A stretch of 64,000 nt of DNA from Mycobacterium sp. PO1 (lineage in GTDB: Bacteria > Actinomycetota > Actinomycetes > Mycobacteriales > Mycobacteriaceae), in NCBI RefSeq assembly GCF_017312405.1, contig NZ_BLTG01000046.1:62001-126000 (forward strand), written 5' to 3'. The notes under the pieces were generated by a model that searched no databases, was not told the DNA's origin, and saw only the letters and a list, made by a program, of their open reading frames with translations. Both the position numbers and the translations under genes were made by a program. Positions 57,601-64,000 of the stretch are shown one piece after another. Every line of letters starts with the position of its first letter. Within the stretch, counting starts at the first letter, position 1.

Positions 57601-57714
57601 CAGCGCCGCGCTCATCCCCAATGTGATCGCACCTGCGCCCAGCCAGGTGTACGGGGCGATGCGGGACCGTGCCCCCTTCTTGGCCGCAGTGCGCTTGTGG
57701 CTTCGAGCCGACAT
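54694..57714 (-). CDS. Large secreted protein with two aerolysin/ETX-MTX2-like units
   Basis: A 1006-residue exported protein. ATG 57714 follows GAGGAGAGG. Signal peptide: residues 1-47 (Arg/Lys-rich start, then LGAGAITLGMSAALVAGAGA, cut near AHA). Residues 48-320 are acidic, Ser/Asp-rich and disordered, with (NED)10 at 111-140. Two similar units follow. Unit 1 has a head (about 337-420, VTVLNLTGRAVTLSDL, QQGFVLDHARQVEL) and a body (about 500-605, TKTSGVEENLKI, ESQVDLDVPPGSYGQIYV). Unit 2 repeats this: head 715-795 (IQIINLSPYAQTLSSI, TRGFVLQPFERIDI) and body 862-975 (TKTESASWAAGGGI, YGGAIYVGDPYLRTYGDYV). The Ser/Thr-rich alternating strands before the PPG turn resemble beta-pore-forming toxins of the ETX/MTX2 class. 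The function is inferred; it could be a cell-surface lectin-like protein instead. Confidence 0.7.
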   Translation of the reverse strand: MSARSHKRTAAKKGARSRIAPYTWLGAGAITLGMSAALVAGAGAAHAEDGAGSRSTSDSSSKDTSTSRQGDASGGGDTDRSISPTDDDTSSQSERDPAPQHGNESASDPDNEDNEDNEDNEDNEDNEDNEDNEDNEDNEDNDTDSESADEAATPRDTNPANASADHSEGEENVADSPHRSGNEQATDESAAGPVQSRDAPPPTNSDGADDTPDPSPSTARGTLRDSETLAAAATPAVAAGMSAQGISPTVPGNEMTTARAQISTPVSVTGAPLPVTSANQRVDRFALAVSTLLKPIGTLLTELGGLILGTRADPVPPGACRDDVCNPTGEIYLPWVRNEVTVLNLTGRAVTLSDLDTKLPLTYGPQQGFVLDHARQVELAFYQGNSYHDDDWTYAGTMTWSDGATTVSVDVEAGGAVATTTNGLIQTVIFETPESITGPSLISLRETLVLLPEAGTVVTIDSTDPVGQALVAAALCKVSGTCTQDVVDEQVRLSAPKQVGNSLFNDGTVISTNRYKVVHEVTKTSGVEENLKIVAGTSLNFSLGPLDFQTEIGALVQQKYGHSWSDGFTTESQVDLDVPPGSYGQIYVQYPEYHDYVDMTLTNSGVTITIPDVEYVSLAPSGVVDENGNPVAVTYTTVDWEIGTGPHPYPDSNSTPTPPETAGAGFVTTPDIAAPLPAPAATPRSLFGIIGGYVRDQLQAFRVLPNIVFAGRAISSQTIQIINLSPYAQTLSSITGEYEQDDSPTRGFVLQPFERIDIEVDYNVFVDQEAYVTWTNSTGIDIKAELKVFNGGSAPLVTCQTAGCIGDDADRDTGIMYLIYPYSTPGRMDVTNNPNLASAAVDVACTPAYGDAMPGGCGVNVTGDTYYNAPTSGPVQQQVNRGSQTNSYYYTITTTKTESASWAAGGGIKLKEKAGVFVGLQLEIEASVLYNSSVQVKDSESSTVVQNLLPDYGGAIYVGDPYLRTYGDYVVNLPNLTMIVTGQWIEAASGLAAQGPVATVVDYPLS
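57295..57384 (-). repeat. 9-bp repeat x10 encoding Asn-Glu-Asp
   Basis: Ten contiguous copies of a 9-bp unit (coding strand AACGAGGAC) give (NED)10 in the acidic linker of the secreted protein, residues 111-140. The copies are identical, which points to slippage and likely length variation between strains. Being a multiple of three, changes in copy number stay in frame. Confidence 0.95.
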
Positions 57715-58081
57715 CGGGGACCTCTCCTCGTGAGGCACATCAGCAAAGCTGTGTGACGCCGCTGGGGCAGCTTTTTCTACCACAGCATGCCGTCGGGCGA
57801 TAGTCGGGCACCAATCCGCGCGACAGTGCGATGGTGCCTCTTTCTCCCTTGTGCGACAGTGATTTAAGACGACACCAAAGTCGGCCTGCGGTGAGGTGGC
57901 GCCCATTGGTGATGGTGCGACTTCGCCGTCCTCAGGCCGACGCCTTGCGGTAACCTGAGCAAATATTGACGTTCATCTGGAGTTTGGGTTTCGTGACGTC
58001 GTGAGTAGCGGTGCGAAAGCAGAGCGCTGACTCGGGGCTCAGCTGATCACCTGACGCGTGGACGCTGGCCGACCACGTTCT
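57715..58081. other. Gene-free 367-bp upstream region of the secreted protein
   Basis: No gene is supported here. It must hold the promoter of the secreted protein. Direct near-repeats of GTGCGACAGTG occur (57818-57828 as GCGCGACAGTG, and 57851-57861), with a further GTGCGAC at about 57915, and the stretch around 57955-57980 (AAATATTGAC) is AT-rich. These may be regulator sites. Confidence 0.4.
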
Positions 58082-59566
58082 TCACTCGGGCATGCCGATG
58101 GTCTTGGTTTCGAGGTATTCCTTGTAGCCTTCGTCGCCGTTGCGGTAGCCCAGCCCGCTTTGTTTGGTGCCGCCGAACGGGCTGCCGATGCCGAAGTGGC
58201 TCTTGCCGTTGATGGTGACGTTGCCGGTGCGCATGCGGCACGCGATCGCGAATGCGCGGTCGACGTCGGCGCTGCTGACCTCGCCGGACAGCCCGTAAAT
58301 GGTGTTGTTGGCGATCGCCACGGCGTCGTCGTCGGTGTCATAACCGGTGACGGTGAGTACCGGGCCGAAGATCTCTTCCTGGGCGATCAGGGAGTCGGGG
58401 TCGACATCGGCGAGCAGGGTGGGCTGGGTGTAGTAGCCCACGGGCAGGTCGGGCGGGATGCCGCCGCCGGTGATCAGGCGCGCACCGGCGTCGAGGCCGC
58501 TGCGGATCAGCCCGAGCACTTTCTGGCGCTGGGTTTCGCTGATCTGGGGGCCTTGCATGGTGCCCGGCGTCCACGGGTCGCCGACCGGGAAGTTCTCCAT
58601 CGTGGTCTTGAGGATCTCGATGCCTTCGTCGTAGCGGCTGCGCGGCAGCAGGATTCGGCTGGGCAGGATGCAGCTCTGGCCTGACATGACGCACGCCATC
58701 ATCGCCGCCATCGGCAGCGCGGCGTTGAAGTCGGCGTCGTCGAGCACGATGTGGGCGCTCTTGCCGCCGAGTTCGAGCAGCGTCTTCTTCACCGTCGCAG
58801 CCCCGGCTGCCAGGATCGCGCGCCCGGTGGCGGTCGAGCCGGTGAAGGTGATCATGTCCACGCGCGGGTCGGCCGACAGCGCCGCGCCGACGTCGTTGGC
58901 GTTGGAGGTGACGACGTTGAACACTCCGGCGGGGATGTCGGTCTCGTCGGCGACGATGCGCCCGTATTCGCTGCCCGACCACGGGGTCAGCTGGGCGGGT
59001 TTGAGGACCACGGTGTTGCCGGCCATCAGCGCGGGCACGGTCTCGGCGATGTTGAGGTAGAGCGGCACGTTCCACGGGGTGATCGCACCGACCACTCCGA
59101 CGGGTTCGTAGTGGATCTTGCGCCGGGCCGGTCCGAGCGGGGTGTCGTGGACGCCGTTGTCGATGAGATAGTCGAAGTTCTTGCCGTGCTCGGCCCAGTG
59201 GGTGACTTCGGCGATCGGGCTCTCGATCTGGCTGCCGGTGACCGCGACCGGGCAGCCGACCTCGGTGATCAGGATGCGGCGCAGCCGCTCTTTGTTGCGT
59301 TCCAGTGCCTGCGCCAGCTGCGTCAGGCAGTGGTAGCGAAAGTCCAGGTCACGCGACCAGTCGGTGGTGACGAACGCGCGTCGGGCCGCGCCGATCGCGC
59401 GTGCCATGTCCTCGATGGTGCCGTCGCTGGCCTGCCCGGCGACCTGCTCACTGGCCGGATGGAGGACATCGAAAGTGGCTCCGCCGGAGGTCAATTGCAG
59501 TTCACCGTCGATGAGCATGCGCTGTTCGCCGGCCAGCACACCGGTCTCGGTCTCAGCTGTCGTCAT
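58082..59566 (-). CDS. NAD(P)+-dependent aldehyde dehydrogenase
   Basis: Oxidises aldehydes to acids; 494 residues, normal length. Landmarks: VGAITPWNVPLYLN, NTVVLKPAQLTPWS, FTGSTATGR (cofactor loop), catalytic Glu in LLELGGKSAHIVL, nucleophile Cys in MSGQSCILPSR, EEIFGPVLTV and SPFGGTKQSGLGYRNG. ATG 59566. It lies 65 bp downstream of a TetR gene on the same strand and has its own CTTTACAA-type site at the start, so it may be controlled by one of the two paralogous TetR proteins. Confidence 0.93.
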   Translation of the reverse strand: MTTAETETGVLAGEQRMLIDGELQLTSGGATFDVLHPASEQVAGQASDGTIEDMARAIGAARRAFVTTDWSRDLDFRYHCLTQLAQALERNKERLRRILITEVGCPVAVTGSQIESPIAEVTHWAEHGKNFDYLIDNGVHDTPLGPARRKIHYEPVGVVGAITPWNVPLYLNIAETVPALMAGNTVVLKPAQLTPWSGSEYGRIVADETDIPAGVFNVVTSNANDVGAALSADPRVDMITFTGSTATGRAILAAGAATVKKTLLELGGKSAHIVLDDADFNAALPMAAMMACVMSGQSCILPSRILLPRSRYDEGIEILKTTMENFPVGDPWTPGTMQGPQISETQRQKVLGLIRSGLDAGARLITGGGIPPDLPVGYYTQPTLLADVDPDSLIAQEEIFGPVLTVTGYDTDDDAVAIANNTIYGLSGEVSSADVDRAFAIACRMRTGNVTINGKSHFGIGSPFGGTKQSGLGYRNGDEGYKEYLETKTIGMPE

Positions 59567-59575
59567 GACAGCTAG

Positions 59576-59613
59576 CTTTACAAGAAATCGCTCGAGTGTC
59601 ACGCGTTCGTGAC
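59576..59613. promoter_or_regulatory. Shared CTTTACAA-N11-AGTGTCACG element upstream of the aldehyde dehydrogenase
   Basis: CTTTACAA (from 59576) and AGTGTCACG (from 59595) have the same 19-bp offset as in the TetR/ferredoxin intergenic region at 63258. On the minus strand this reads GTGACA-N16-TAAAGC ending 9 bp before the start codon, which could also be a -35/-10 pair. An extra inverted repeat GTCACG-cgtt-CGTGAC spans 59598-59613. Confidence 0.6.
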
Positions 59614-59631
59614 GATCGGGCGGGCGCGTGG

Positions 59632-60177
59632 TCAGCCGGTCTTGATGCCCACCGCGTGCCGCAACTGCGCCAGGAACTGGTCGTCATCGTCGCTGCGCAC
59701 GATGTAGTGCGACACAGCCACGCGGATGGCTGTGGCCGCCTTGACGGCGCCGTTGGGGCCCGGAAGCAGTTTCTCCAGCTGGGCACGCATGTCCGGGATG
59801 ATGTGTCCCAGCCGGGCGATCACGACCTCGGGCTCGATGTCGACGACCCGAACGCCGGAGTAGGAGCGCTGGTAGGCGACGATGAACTGCATCGCGGCAT
59901 CGACGCGCTCGTTGCCCCGCAGTCCCGCGGTGGCTTTGGCGATGCCCGTTTCGAACATTTCCCGCTCGTAGATACCGAACGCCTCGAGCAAGGCCGCTTT
60001 GTCGGCGAACCACCGGTAGAGCGTGGGGCGCGACACCCCGGCCTGCAGGGCGACCTCGGACAGGCTGAGTTTGGTCTGGCCCTGGCGGCCCAGCACTTCG
60101 GCGGTCGCGGCCAGGATGCGGTTTCTCGTCGAGGTGTCCTCGGCGAGCTCGGGGCGTTCGGATGCTGGGTGGTTCAC
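59632..60177 (-). CDS. TetR-family regulator (paralogue 1)
   Basis: A 181-residue one-component regulator. The HTH is TKLSLSEVALQAGVSRPTLYRWF (about 37-59 in part) with a C-terminal ligand domain ending QFLAQLRHAVG. It is strongly similar over its full length to the TetR gene at 62675-63250 (shared TSTRNRILAATAEVLG-type start and PTLYR). GTG 60177 gives an N-terminus matching the paralogue; a GTG further upstream at 60231 is possible. A CTTTAC-like half site (GTAAAG at 60212-60217) precedes it. Followed by the aldehyde dehydrogenase. Confidence 0.9.
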   Translation of the reverse strand: MNHPASERPELAEDTSTRNRILAATAEVLGRQGQTKLSLSEVALQAGVSRPTLYRWFADKAALLEAFGIYEREMFETGIAKATAGLRGNERVDAAMQFIVAYQRSYSGVRVVDIEPEVVIARLGHIIPDMRAQLEKLLPGPNGAVKAATAIRVAVSHYIVRSDDDDQFLAQLRHAVGIKTG

Positions 60178-60259
60178 GTACCTGGCCTGTCTTACGGGTT
60201 CGAGAACGATCGTAAAGCCCCGCGTGGACACAGAGCGACGGCACGCCCGGCAATGTCGG

Positions 60260-61408
60260 TCACAATGACCTCCTGAGCAGCGCCACGGTCTCGAGCTCTG
60301 CCAACGCCGCCAGGCTGCGCTCGACGCCTTTGAGGGCGATGTCCTCGGCCTGCATTCCGCCCATCCCCGCCGTGATCAACGCGGCCACATACGGATACAG
60401 CGCACCCTGGCGGTAGCGATCCCACAGATCGTCTCGGTCGAGCTCCGGTCCGCCGCCGGCAGACAGCGCGCCCCGATAGACATCCAGCAGTTCGCGCTGG
60501 GTGGATTGGCGGTCCTCGGCCGTCATCGACGTCACCAACGTGTAAGCCAGTTCGCGGCTGGGGTGACCGCGACGCACGGCCTGCCAGTCCAGCAACCCGG
60601 CCCGCCCGGCGCGGAAGTACACGTTGCCCGGGTGGGCGTCACCGTGCATGACGGTGTGCGGCCCGCGGTCGACGAGTGCGGCCAAAGCGCGGTAGTGCTC
60701 GTTGATGAAGCGGCCACGCTCCAGCGGCAGTTCGGTGCGCTGCGCCATCCGTTGCGCGGAGGTCCTCAACAGCGGCGCGGTGAGCAGCGAGGCGCTGTCC
60801 GCCGACGCGGAGTACACCCAGCCCAGTGGACCGGTGCCGGCGGCCTGCGGCAGCCGACCCCAGAACGTCCGGTGCAGCCGGGCCAGCAGCTCGACCACCA
60901 GGGCAGCCCGGTCGGGATCGATCGGGTGCAGCGTGTCGGGAAACTCGCACGGCGGAGCGGAGGGGTCCGCCAGGTCTTCGAGCACGAGGACGAAGCGGCC
61001 CGTCCACGCGTCGAAGGCGGAACCGTACGAGGCCGGCACCCCGGTCAGCTCGGGAGCCAGCTGGCGGTAGAAACGGGTCTCGGTGTCGGCGAGGTTGCCG
61101 AGTTCGCCCATCAGCCGGGTGGCAACCGTCTCCGCCGCCATCTTGACGAACACGGACGCGGGGACATCGTCGCCGGTCAGCGCGAGCCTCGCCCGCGAGG
61201 AAGTCCCGGCATCTCCGCCGATCACCTCGACCGAAGCCACGGGCCGTCCGATCAGTCGCGACAACGCCGCCGCATCGAGATCGGCAACGGTGCGCGGCAT
61301 CCGGCGCAGGCGCCCGATCGCCGCGTCGGCCCCGATCCGCCGGATACCGCGGCCCAGATGTGCTGCCAACCCGATGGCCGGAGACACCCGATCGTCGATG
61401 ATGGACAC
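60260..61408 (-). CDS. Phosphotransferase (APH family)
   Basis: Kinase-fold protein of the aminoglycoside/choline-kinase type, 382 residues. The catalytic loop is VMHGDAHPGNVYF and the metal site GLLDWQAVRRG (Asp-Trp). Mycobacterial members near fatty acid and CoA genes are not proven antibiotic kinases; the substrate is unknown. GTG 61408 is preceded by AGGAGG, and the preceding frame is shadow sequence. It is divergent from the CoA transferase, and the gap holds a TTACAAA-N10-TTTGTAA palindrome. Confidence 0.88.
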   Translation of the reverse strand: MSIIDDRVSPAIGLAAHLGRGIRRIGADAAIGRLRRMPRTVADLDAAALSRLIGRPVASVEVIGGDAGTSSRARLALTGDDVPASVFVKMAAETVATRLMGELGNLADTETRFYRQLAPELTGVPASYGSAFDAWTGRFVLVLEDLADPSAPPCEFPDTLHPIDPDRAALVVELLARLHRTFWGRLPQAAGTGPLGWVYSASADSASLLTAPLLRTSAQRMAQRTELPLERGRFINEHYRALAALVDRGPHTVMHGDAHPGNVYFRAGRAGLLDWQAVRRGHPSRELAYTLVTSMTAEDRQSTQRELLDVYRGALSAGGGPELDRDDLWDRYRQGALYPYVAALITAGMGGMQAEDIALKGVERSLAALAELETVALLRRSL

Positions 61409-61446
61409 CGCGGGCCTCCTAGGCTCGAGCTGCAGCTCACACAGAG

Positions 61447-61470
61447 TTACAAAGAGTCGGCTGTTTGTAA
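61447..61470. promoter_or_regulatory. Palindrome TTACAAA-N10-TTTGTAA between phosphotransferase and CoA transferase
   Basis: A perfect 7-bp inverted repeat with 10-bp spacer. The right half extends to TTTGTAAAG, the complement of the CTTTACAAA seen at the other two sites of this block. It lies in the divergent promoter region, 24 bp before the CoA transferase start. It is the best candidate operator for the TetR pair. Confidence 0.65.
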
Positions 61471-61493
61471 AGCGTTGAGAAGGGAAGTCGTGC

Positions 61494-62678
61494 ATGGCGG
61501 GTCCGTTGGAGGGGCTGCGTGTCGTCGAGCTGGGAGTCTGGGTCGCCGGTCCGGCCGCCGGGGGGATCCTGGCGGACTGGGGAGCCGACGTCGTCAAGAT
61601 CGAGCCGCCCGCCGGGGATCCGGCCCGGACGTTCGGCCGCATGCTGGGGATCCCGCCGCACGATCGCCAGCACGAGAGCCCGCCCTTCGAGATGGACAAC
61701 CGCGGAAAGCGCAGCGTCGTACTGGACCTCACCACCGAGGGCGGCAGAACCAGCGCCCTGGACCTACTCGCTGATGCGGACGTGTTCATCACCAACATCC
61801 GCACCGGTGCATTGCGGCGCATCGGGTTGGATTTCGAGTCCCTGGCGACGGCCAATCCCCGGCTGATATACGGGTTGATCACCGGATACGGCAACGACGG
61901 GCCCGATGCCGACCGTCCTGCATACGATGTGGCCGCGTTCTGGGCGCGGGCGGGCCTGGCGCATCTGTTGACCCGCCCCGGGGACACCCCGCCCTTTCAG
62001 CGCGGCGGCATGGGAGACCATTCGGTCGGGATGACCCTCGCCGGGGCGGTCTGCGCCGCCCTCGTCGCCCGCACCCGGACGGGAGCCGGCCAGCTGGTCT
62101 CGACGTCGCTGTACCGCCAAGGCGCCTACACCGTGAGCTTCGACCTGACGACGTTTCTGATCAGCGGCCAGCCGATCGCGATCGGACAGCGCGAATCGAT
62201 GGGCAACCCGTGCATGAACAACTACACCGCCGCGGACGGCCGCCGCTTCTGGCTGGTGGGGTTACAGGGTGACCGGCACTGGCCGGCGTTGTGCGCCGCC
62301 GTGGGCCGGCAGGAGTGGATGGTCGACGAACGCTATGCGACGGCCCGTGCCCGGGCCGCCAACGCGGCCGGGTTGATCGCCGAACTCGATGCCGTCTTCG
62401 CCGCCAAACCGCTCGATGAGTGGGCCGAGGCCTTCGGCGCGCAACCGGAGCTGTTCTGGTCGCCGATCAACTCGATGGAAGACGTGGTGGCTGACGAGCA
62501 GTTTCACGCCGGCGGCGGAATCGTGTACGTGCCCACCCCGGACGGCTCGAGCGTCCCGATGGTCGCCACGCCCGCCGACTTCTCCGCGACCCCCTGCGAG
62601 GTACGCGGGTGCGCACCCGCGCTGGGCGAGCACACCGACGACGTACTGGCCGACAAGCGCGCGAACCGCGCCCGCTAG
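61494..62678 (+). CDS. Class III (CaiB/BaiF) CoA transferase
   Basis: Acyl-CoA:acid CoA transferase, 394 residues, with LEGLRVVELGVWVAGPAAGG, NRGKRSVVLDL and the catalytic Asp175 in GGMGDHSVGMTLAGA. Distinct from the CoA transferase at 27675 in sequence. ATG 61494 follows AGAAGGGAAG. Its stop overlaps the stop of the convergent TetR gene by 4 bp. Likely works with the neighbouring aldehyde dehydrogenase and thioesterase in catabolism of an acid or alcohol; the substrate is not known. Confidence 0.92.
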   Translation: MAGPLEGLRVVELGVWVAGPAAGGILADWGADVVKIEPPAGDPARTFGRMLGIPPHDRQHESPPFEMDNRGKRSVVLDLTTEGGRTSALDLLADADVFITNIRTGALRRIGLDFESLATANPRLIYGLITGYGNDGPDADRPAYDVAAFWARAGLAHLLTRPGDTPPFQRGGMGDHSVGMTLAGAVCAALVARTRTGAGQLVSTSLYRQGAYTVSFDLTTFLISGQPIAIGQRESMGNPCMNNYTAADGRRFWLVGLQGDRHWPALCAAVGRQEWMVDERYATARARAANAAGLIAELDAVFAAKPLDEWAEAFGAQPELFWSPINSMEDVVADEQFHAGGGIVYVPTPDGSSVPMVATPADFSATPCEVRGCAPALGEHTDDVLADKRANRAR

Positions 62679-63250
62679 CTGCACCGACCGTCGGCGCGGG
62701 GAACAGTGCGGCGTGGTGGCGGCGCGAATTCCGTGACGCATGCGGCATGCCGGAGCTGGGCAAGGAAGTCGGCGCTGTCATCGCTGTGAACCAGGTACTG
62801 CGAAATCGCCACTCGCACCGCTGTCGCGGCCGACAGTCCGGAGTCTGGCCCGGCGCACAGTCGCTGCAGTCGCTCACGCATCAACGGAATGATCCTGGCG
62901 ACCCGCCTGATCACCTGGTCGGGTTCGACGTCGACCATCCGCAGACCCGGATAGGACAACTGGTACCTCACGATCACCTGCAGCGCGGCATCGAGTTTCT
63001 GCGCGGCGGGCACTGCGGCGGTGGCCTCGGCGCTGGCCCGCTCGTACAGATGGCGTTCCCACACCGCGAAATCGTCGAGCAGGACCTGCTTGTCGGCGAA
63101 ATAGCGGTACAGCGTGGGGCGGGACACCTTCGCCTCGGTCGCGACATCCGACAGCGACAGCTTGGTGGTGCCGTTGCGCCCCAGCACCTCTGCGGTCGCG
63201 GCCAGGATCCGCTGGCGAGTCGAGCTGTGCTCGTCGGTGAGGTCCGACAT
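62675..63250 (-). CDS. TetR-family regulator (paralogue 2)
   Basis: A 191-residue repressor paralogous to that at 59632-60177: same N-terminal STRQRILAATAEVLGRNGTTKLSLSDV segment split over the HTH (SRPTLYRYF) and ligand-domain blocks (QLSYPGLRMVDVEPDQV, FLAQLRHAA). ATG 63250 is clear. Divergent from the ferredoxin gene, with a CTTTACAAA site at its own promoter, so autoregulation is likely. It is convergent with the CoA transferase. Confidence 0.92.
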   Translation of the reverse strand: MSDLTDEHSSTRQRILAATAEVLGRNGTTKLSLSDVATEAKVSRPTLYRYFADKQVLLDDFAVWERHLYERASAEATAAVPAAQKLDAALQVIVRYQLSYPGLRMVDVEPDQVIRRVARIIPLMRERLQRLCAGPDSGLSAATAVRVAISQYLVHSDDSADFLAQLRHAACVTEFAPPPRRTVPRADGRCS

Positions 63251-63257
63251 TCACACA

Positions 63258-63285
63258 CTTTACAAAATGATGCCGCAGTGTCACG
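63258..63285. promoter_or_regulatory. Shared CTTTACAA-N11-AGTGTCACG element between TetR and ferredoxin genes
   Basis: CTTTACAAAA starts at 63258 and AGTGTCACGC at 63277, the same parts and spacing as at 59576. On the minus strand GTGACA-N16-TAAAGT ends 6 bp before the TetR start. It is either a common operator or a common promoter, or both. Confidence 0.6.
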
Positions 63286-63316
63286 CTGTTTCGGTGCAGG
63301 TCCACCGGGAGCGGTC

Positions 63317-63508
63317 GTGAGGATCGACGTCGATCTGTCCCGGTGTACGGGCCACGGTATCTGCGAGACGATCGCCGAGGACGTCTTCGAGGTCCAGGAT
63401 GACGGGACGGTGGTCATCACCGGTGCCGAGCGGCCCGAATCCGACCGTGACCGGATGATCCGCGCGGTCACCCAGTGCCCGGCCGCCGCCCTTCGGCTGA
63501 TCGACTGA
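63317..63508 (+). CDS. 3Fe-4S ferredoxin
   Basis: A 63-residue electron carrier. The cluster motif is CTGHGIC with Cys, His at the third ligand place and Cys, plus CP near the end (TQCPAAAL), the pattern of mycobacterial single-cluster ferredoxins that serve cytochrome P450 enzymes and some dehydrogenases. GTG 63317 (MRIDVDLSRC). No P450 gene lies within the window; the partner may be just beyond or be a neighbouring dehydrogenase. Confidence 0.9.
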   Translation: MRIDVDLSRCTGHGICETIAEDVFEVQDDGTVVITGAERPESDRDRMIRAVTQCPAAALRLID

Positions 63509-63556
63509 ACCGTTGCCGGGTGAGTGCACCGCCAGTCGCAATGAGGCGAAAAGCCG

Positions 63557-64000
63557 CTACGAGGGAGGCGCTTTCGCGGACGCCAGCCTCGGTGGACGGG
63601 GGCGGACGAGCACTGACTGCTGGATCGCGCCCACCGCTCCGCTTTCGTCGAACAGCGTGCCTGACGTCATCCCGACGCCGTCGGGGCCGTACCTGGTCTC
63701 GGCGCGGATGCCGATCCACTCGCCGTCGGGCACGCGGTGGATGTGCACCACCAGATCGGTGTTGAGGAAGGTCCACCGGCGGATGTCGAGTTTGGCACCG
63801 ATGCCGTTGGCGTCGTCGGCGACCGCGAACAGCCGCTCGAGCGGAGTCATCGTCTCACCCTTGACCAGATCGACCTCGGGGCGCAGCCACGACTCGCCCG
63901 GTCCCTGGTTCAGGGGAGTGGTGAGCCAGCGCCAATCCAGGCTGTGCACGTAGTTGCGCTCCCAGTCTTTTCTCATGTCTCGGGTGCGGGCTTGCGACAC
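63557..64000 (-). CDS. Acyl-CoA thioesterase-like hot-dog protein (truncated at window end)
   Basis: C-terminal 147 residues of a protein whose 5' end lies outside the window. It shows a TesB-type C-terminal hot-dog half: LERLFAVADDANGIGAKLD, FLNTDLVVHIHRVPDGEWIGIRAETRYG, and GTLFDESGAVGAIQQSVLVRP. It most likely hydrolyses acyl-CoA. The true start cannot be seen. It is convergent with the ferredoxin gene. Confidence 0.8.
   Translation of the reverse strand: MSQARTRDMRKDWERNYVHSLDWRWLTTPLNQGPGESWLRPEVDLVKGETMTPLERLFAVADDANGIGAKLDIRRWTFLNTDLVVHIHRVPDGEWIGIRAETRYGPDGVGMTSGTLFDESGAVGAIQQSVLVRPRPPRLASAKAPPS

Overview
This window is a high-GC actinobacterial chromosome segment, most likely from a fast-growing mycobacterium (Mycolicibacterium type). 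The core gene order mirrors the Mycobacterium tuberculosis stretch from about Rv2926c to Rv2880c read backwards: DUF177-rnc-mutM-osmC-acyP-smc-ftsY-amt-glnB-glnD-ffh, then dacB-like-rpsP-KH-rimM-trmD-lppW-rplS-lepB-rnhB, then yraN-yifB-dprA-viuB-xerC, then M23 peptidase-rpsB-tsf-amiC-pyrH-frr-cdsA-rlmN. The assignment rests on recognised protein families and gene order, not on a database search. I see no tRNA, rRNA, insertion sequence, CRISPR array or phage gene.

Layout. 1-9126: RNA processing, DNA repair, chromosome segregation and SRP receptor genes, with a type 2 isopentenyl-diphosphate isomerase facing smc and ftsY. 9127-13753: a nitrogen operon (amt-glnB-glnD) behind a good GlnR-box candidate and a 26-bp tandem repeat. 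13799-20150: ffh, an amidohydrolase, two tandem D,D-carboxypeptidases, a SnoaL-like gene and mgtE. 20326-25898: ribosomal, tRNA-modification and secretion genes. 25919-31784: metabolic genes (HAD phosphatase, aldo/keto reductase, CoA transferase, thioesterase), a DUF1206 membrane protein with a SigF-type promoter, and a VOC protein opposite a TetR regulator. 31875-39596: yraN-yifB-dprA, a siderophore-type flavoreductase, an FMN hydroxy-acid oxidase, xerC, a glycosidase-like lipoprotein and a degenerate M23 peptidase. 39892-41562: rpsB-tsf with a foldable leader and a strong terminator.

Accessory content sits at three points between core blocks. Between tsf and amiC lies a lone polyprenyl-phosphate sugar transferase. 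Between amiC and pyrH is an amine-handling block: an FtsX-type ABC transporter (two permeases and an ATPase), an APC amino acid/amine permease and a copper amine oxidase, behind a 26-bp palindrome. After rlmN comes a 1006-residue secreted protein with an acidic NED-repeat linker and two copies of a unit that resembles aerolysin/ETX-MTX2 beta-pore-forming toxins; this is the most novel gene here. The right end is an acyl-CoA/aldehyde block (aldehyde dehydrogenase, phosphotransferase, CoA transferase, 3Fe-4S ferredoxin, thioesterase) with two paralogous TetR regulators and shared CTTTACAA-type sites in its intergenic regions.

A recurring oddity is short tandem repeats of 24-33 bp: three copies in frame inside mutM, five copies between ftsY and amt, three copies between the amine oxidase and pyrH, and further ones in the linkers of FtsY and the toxin-like protein.
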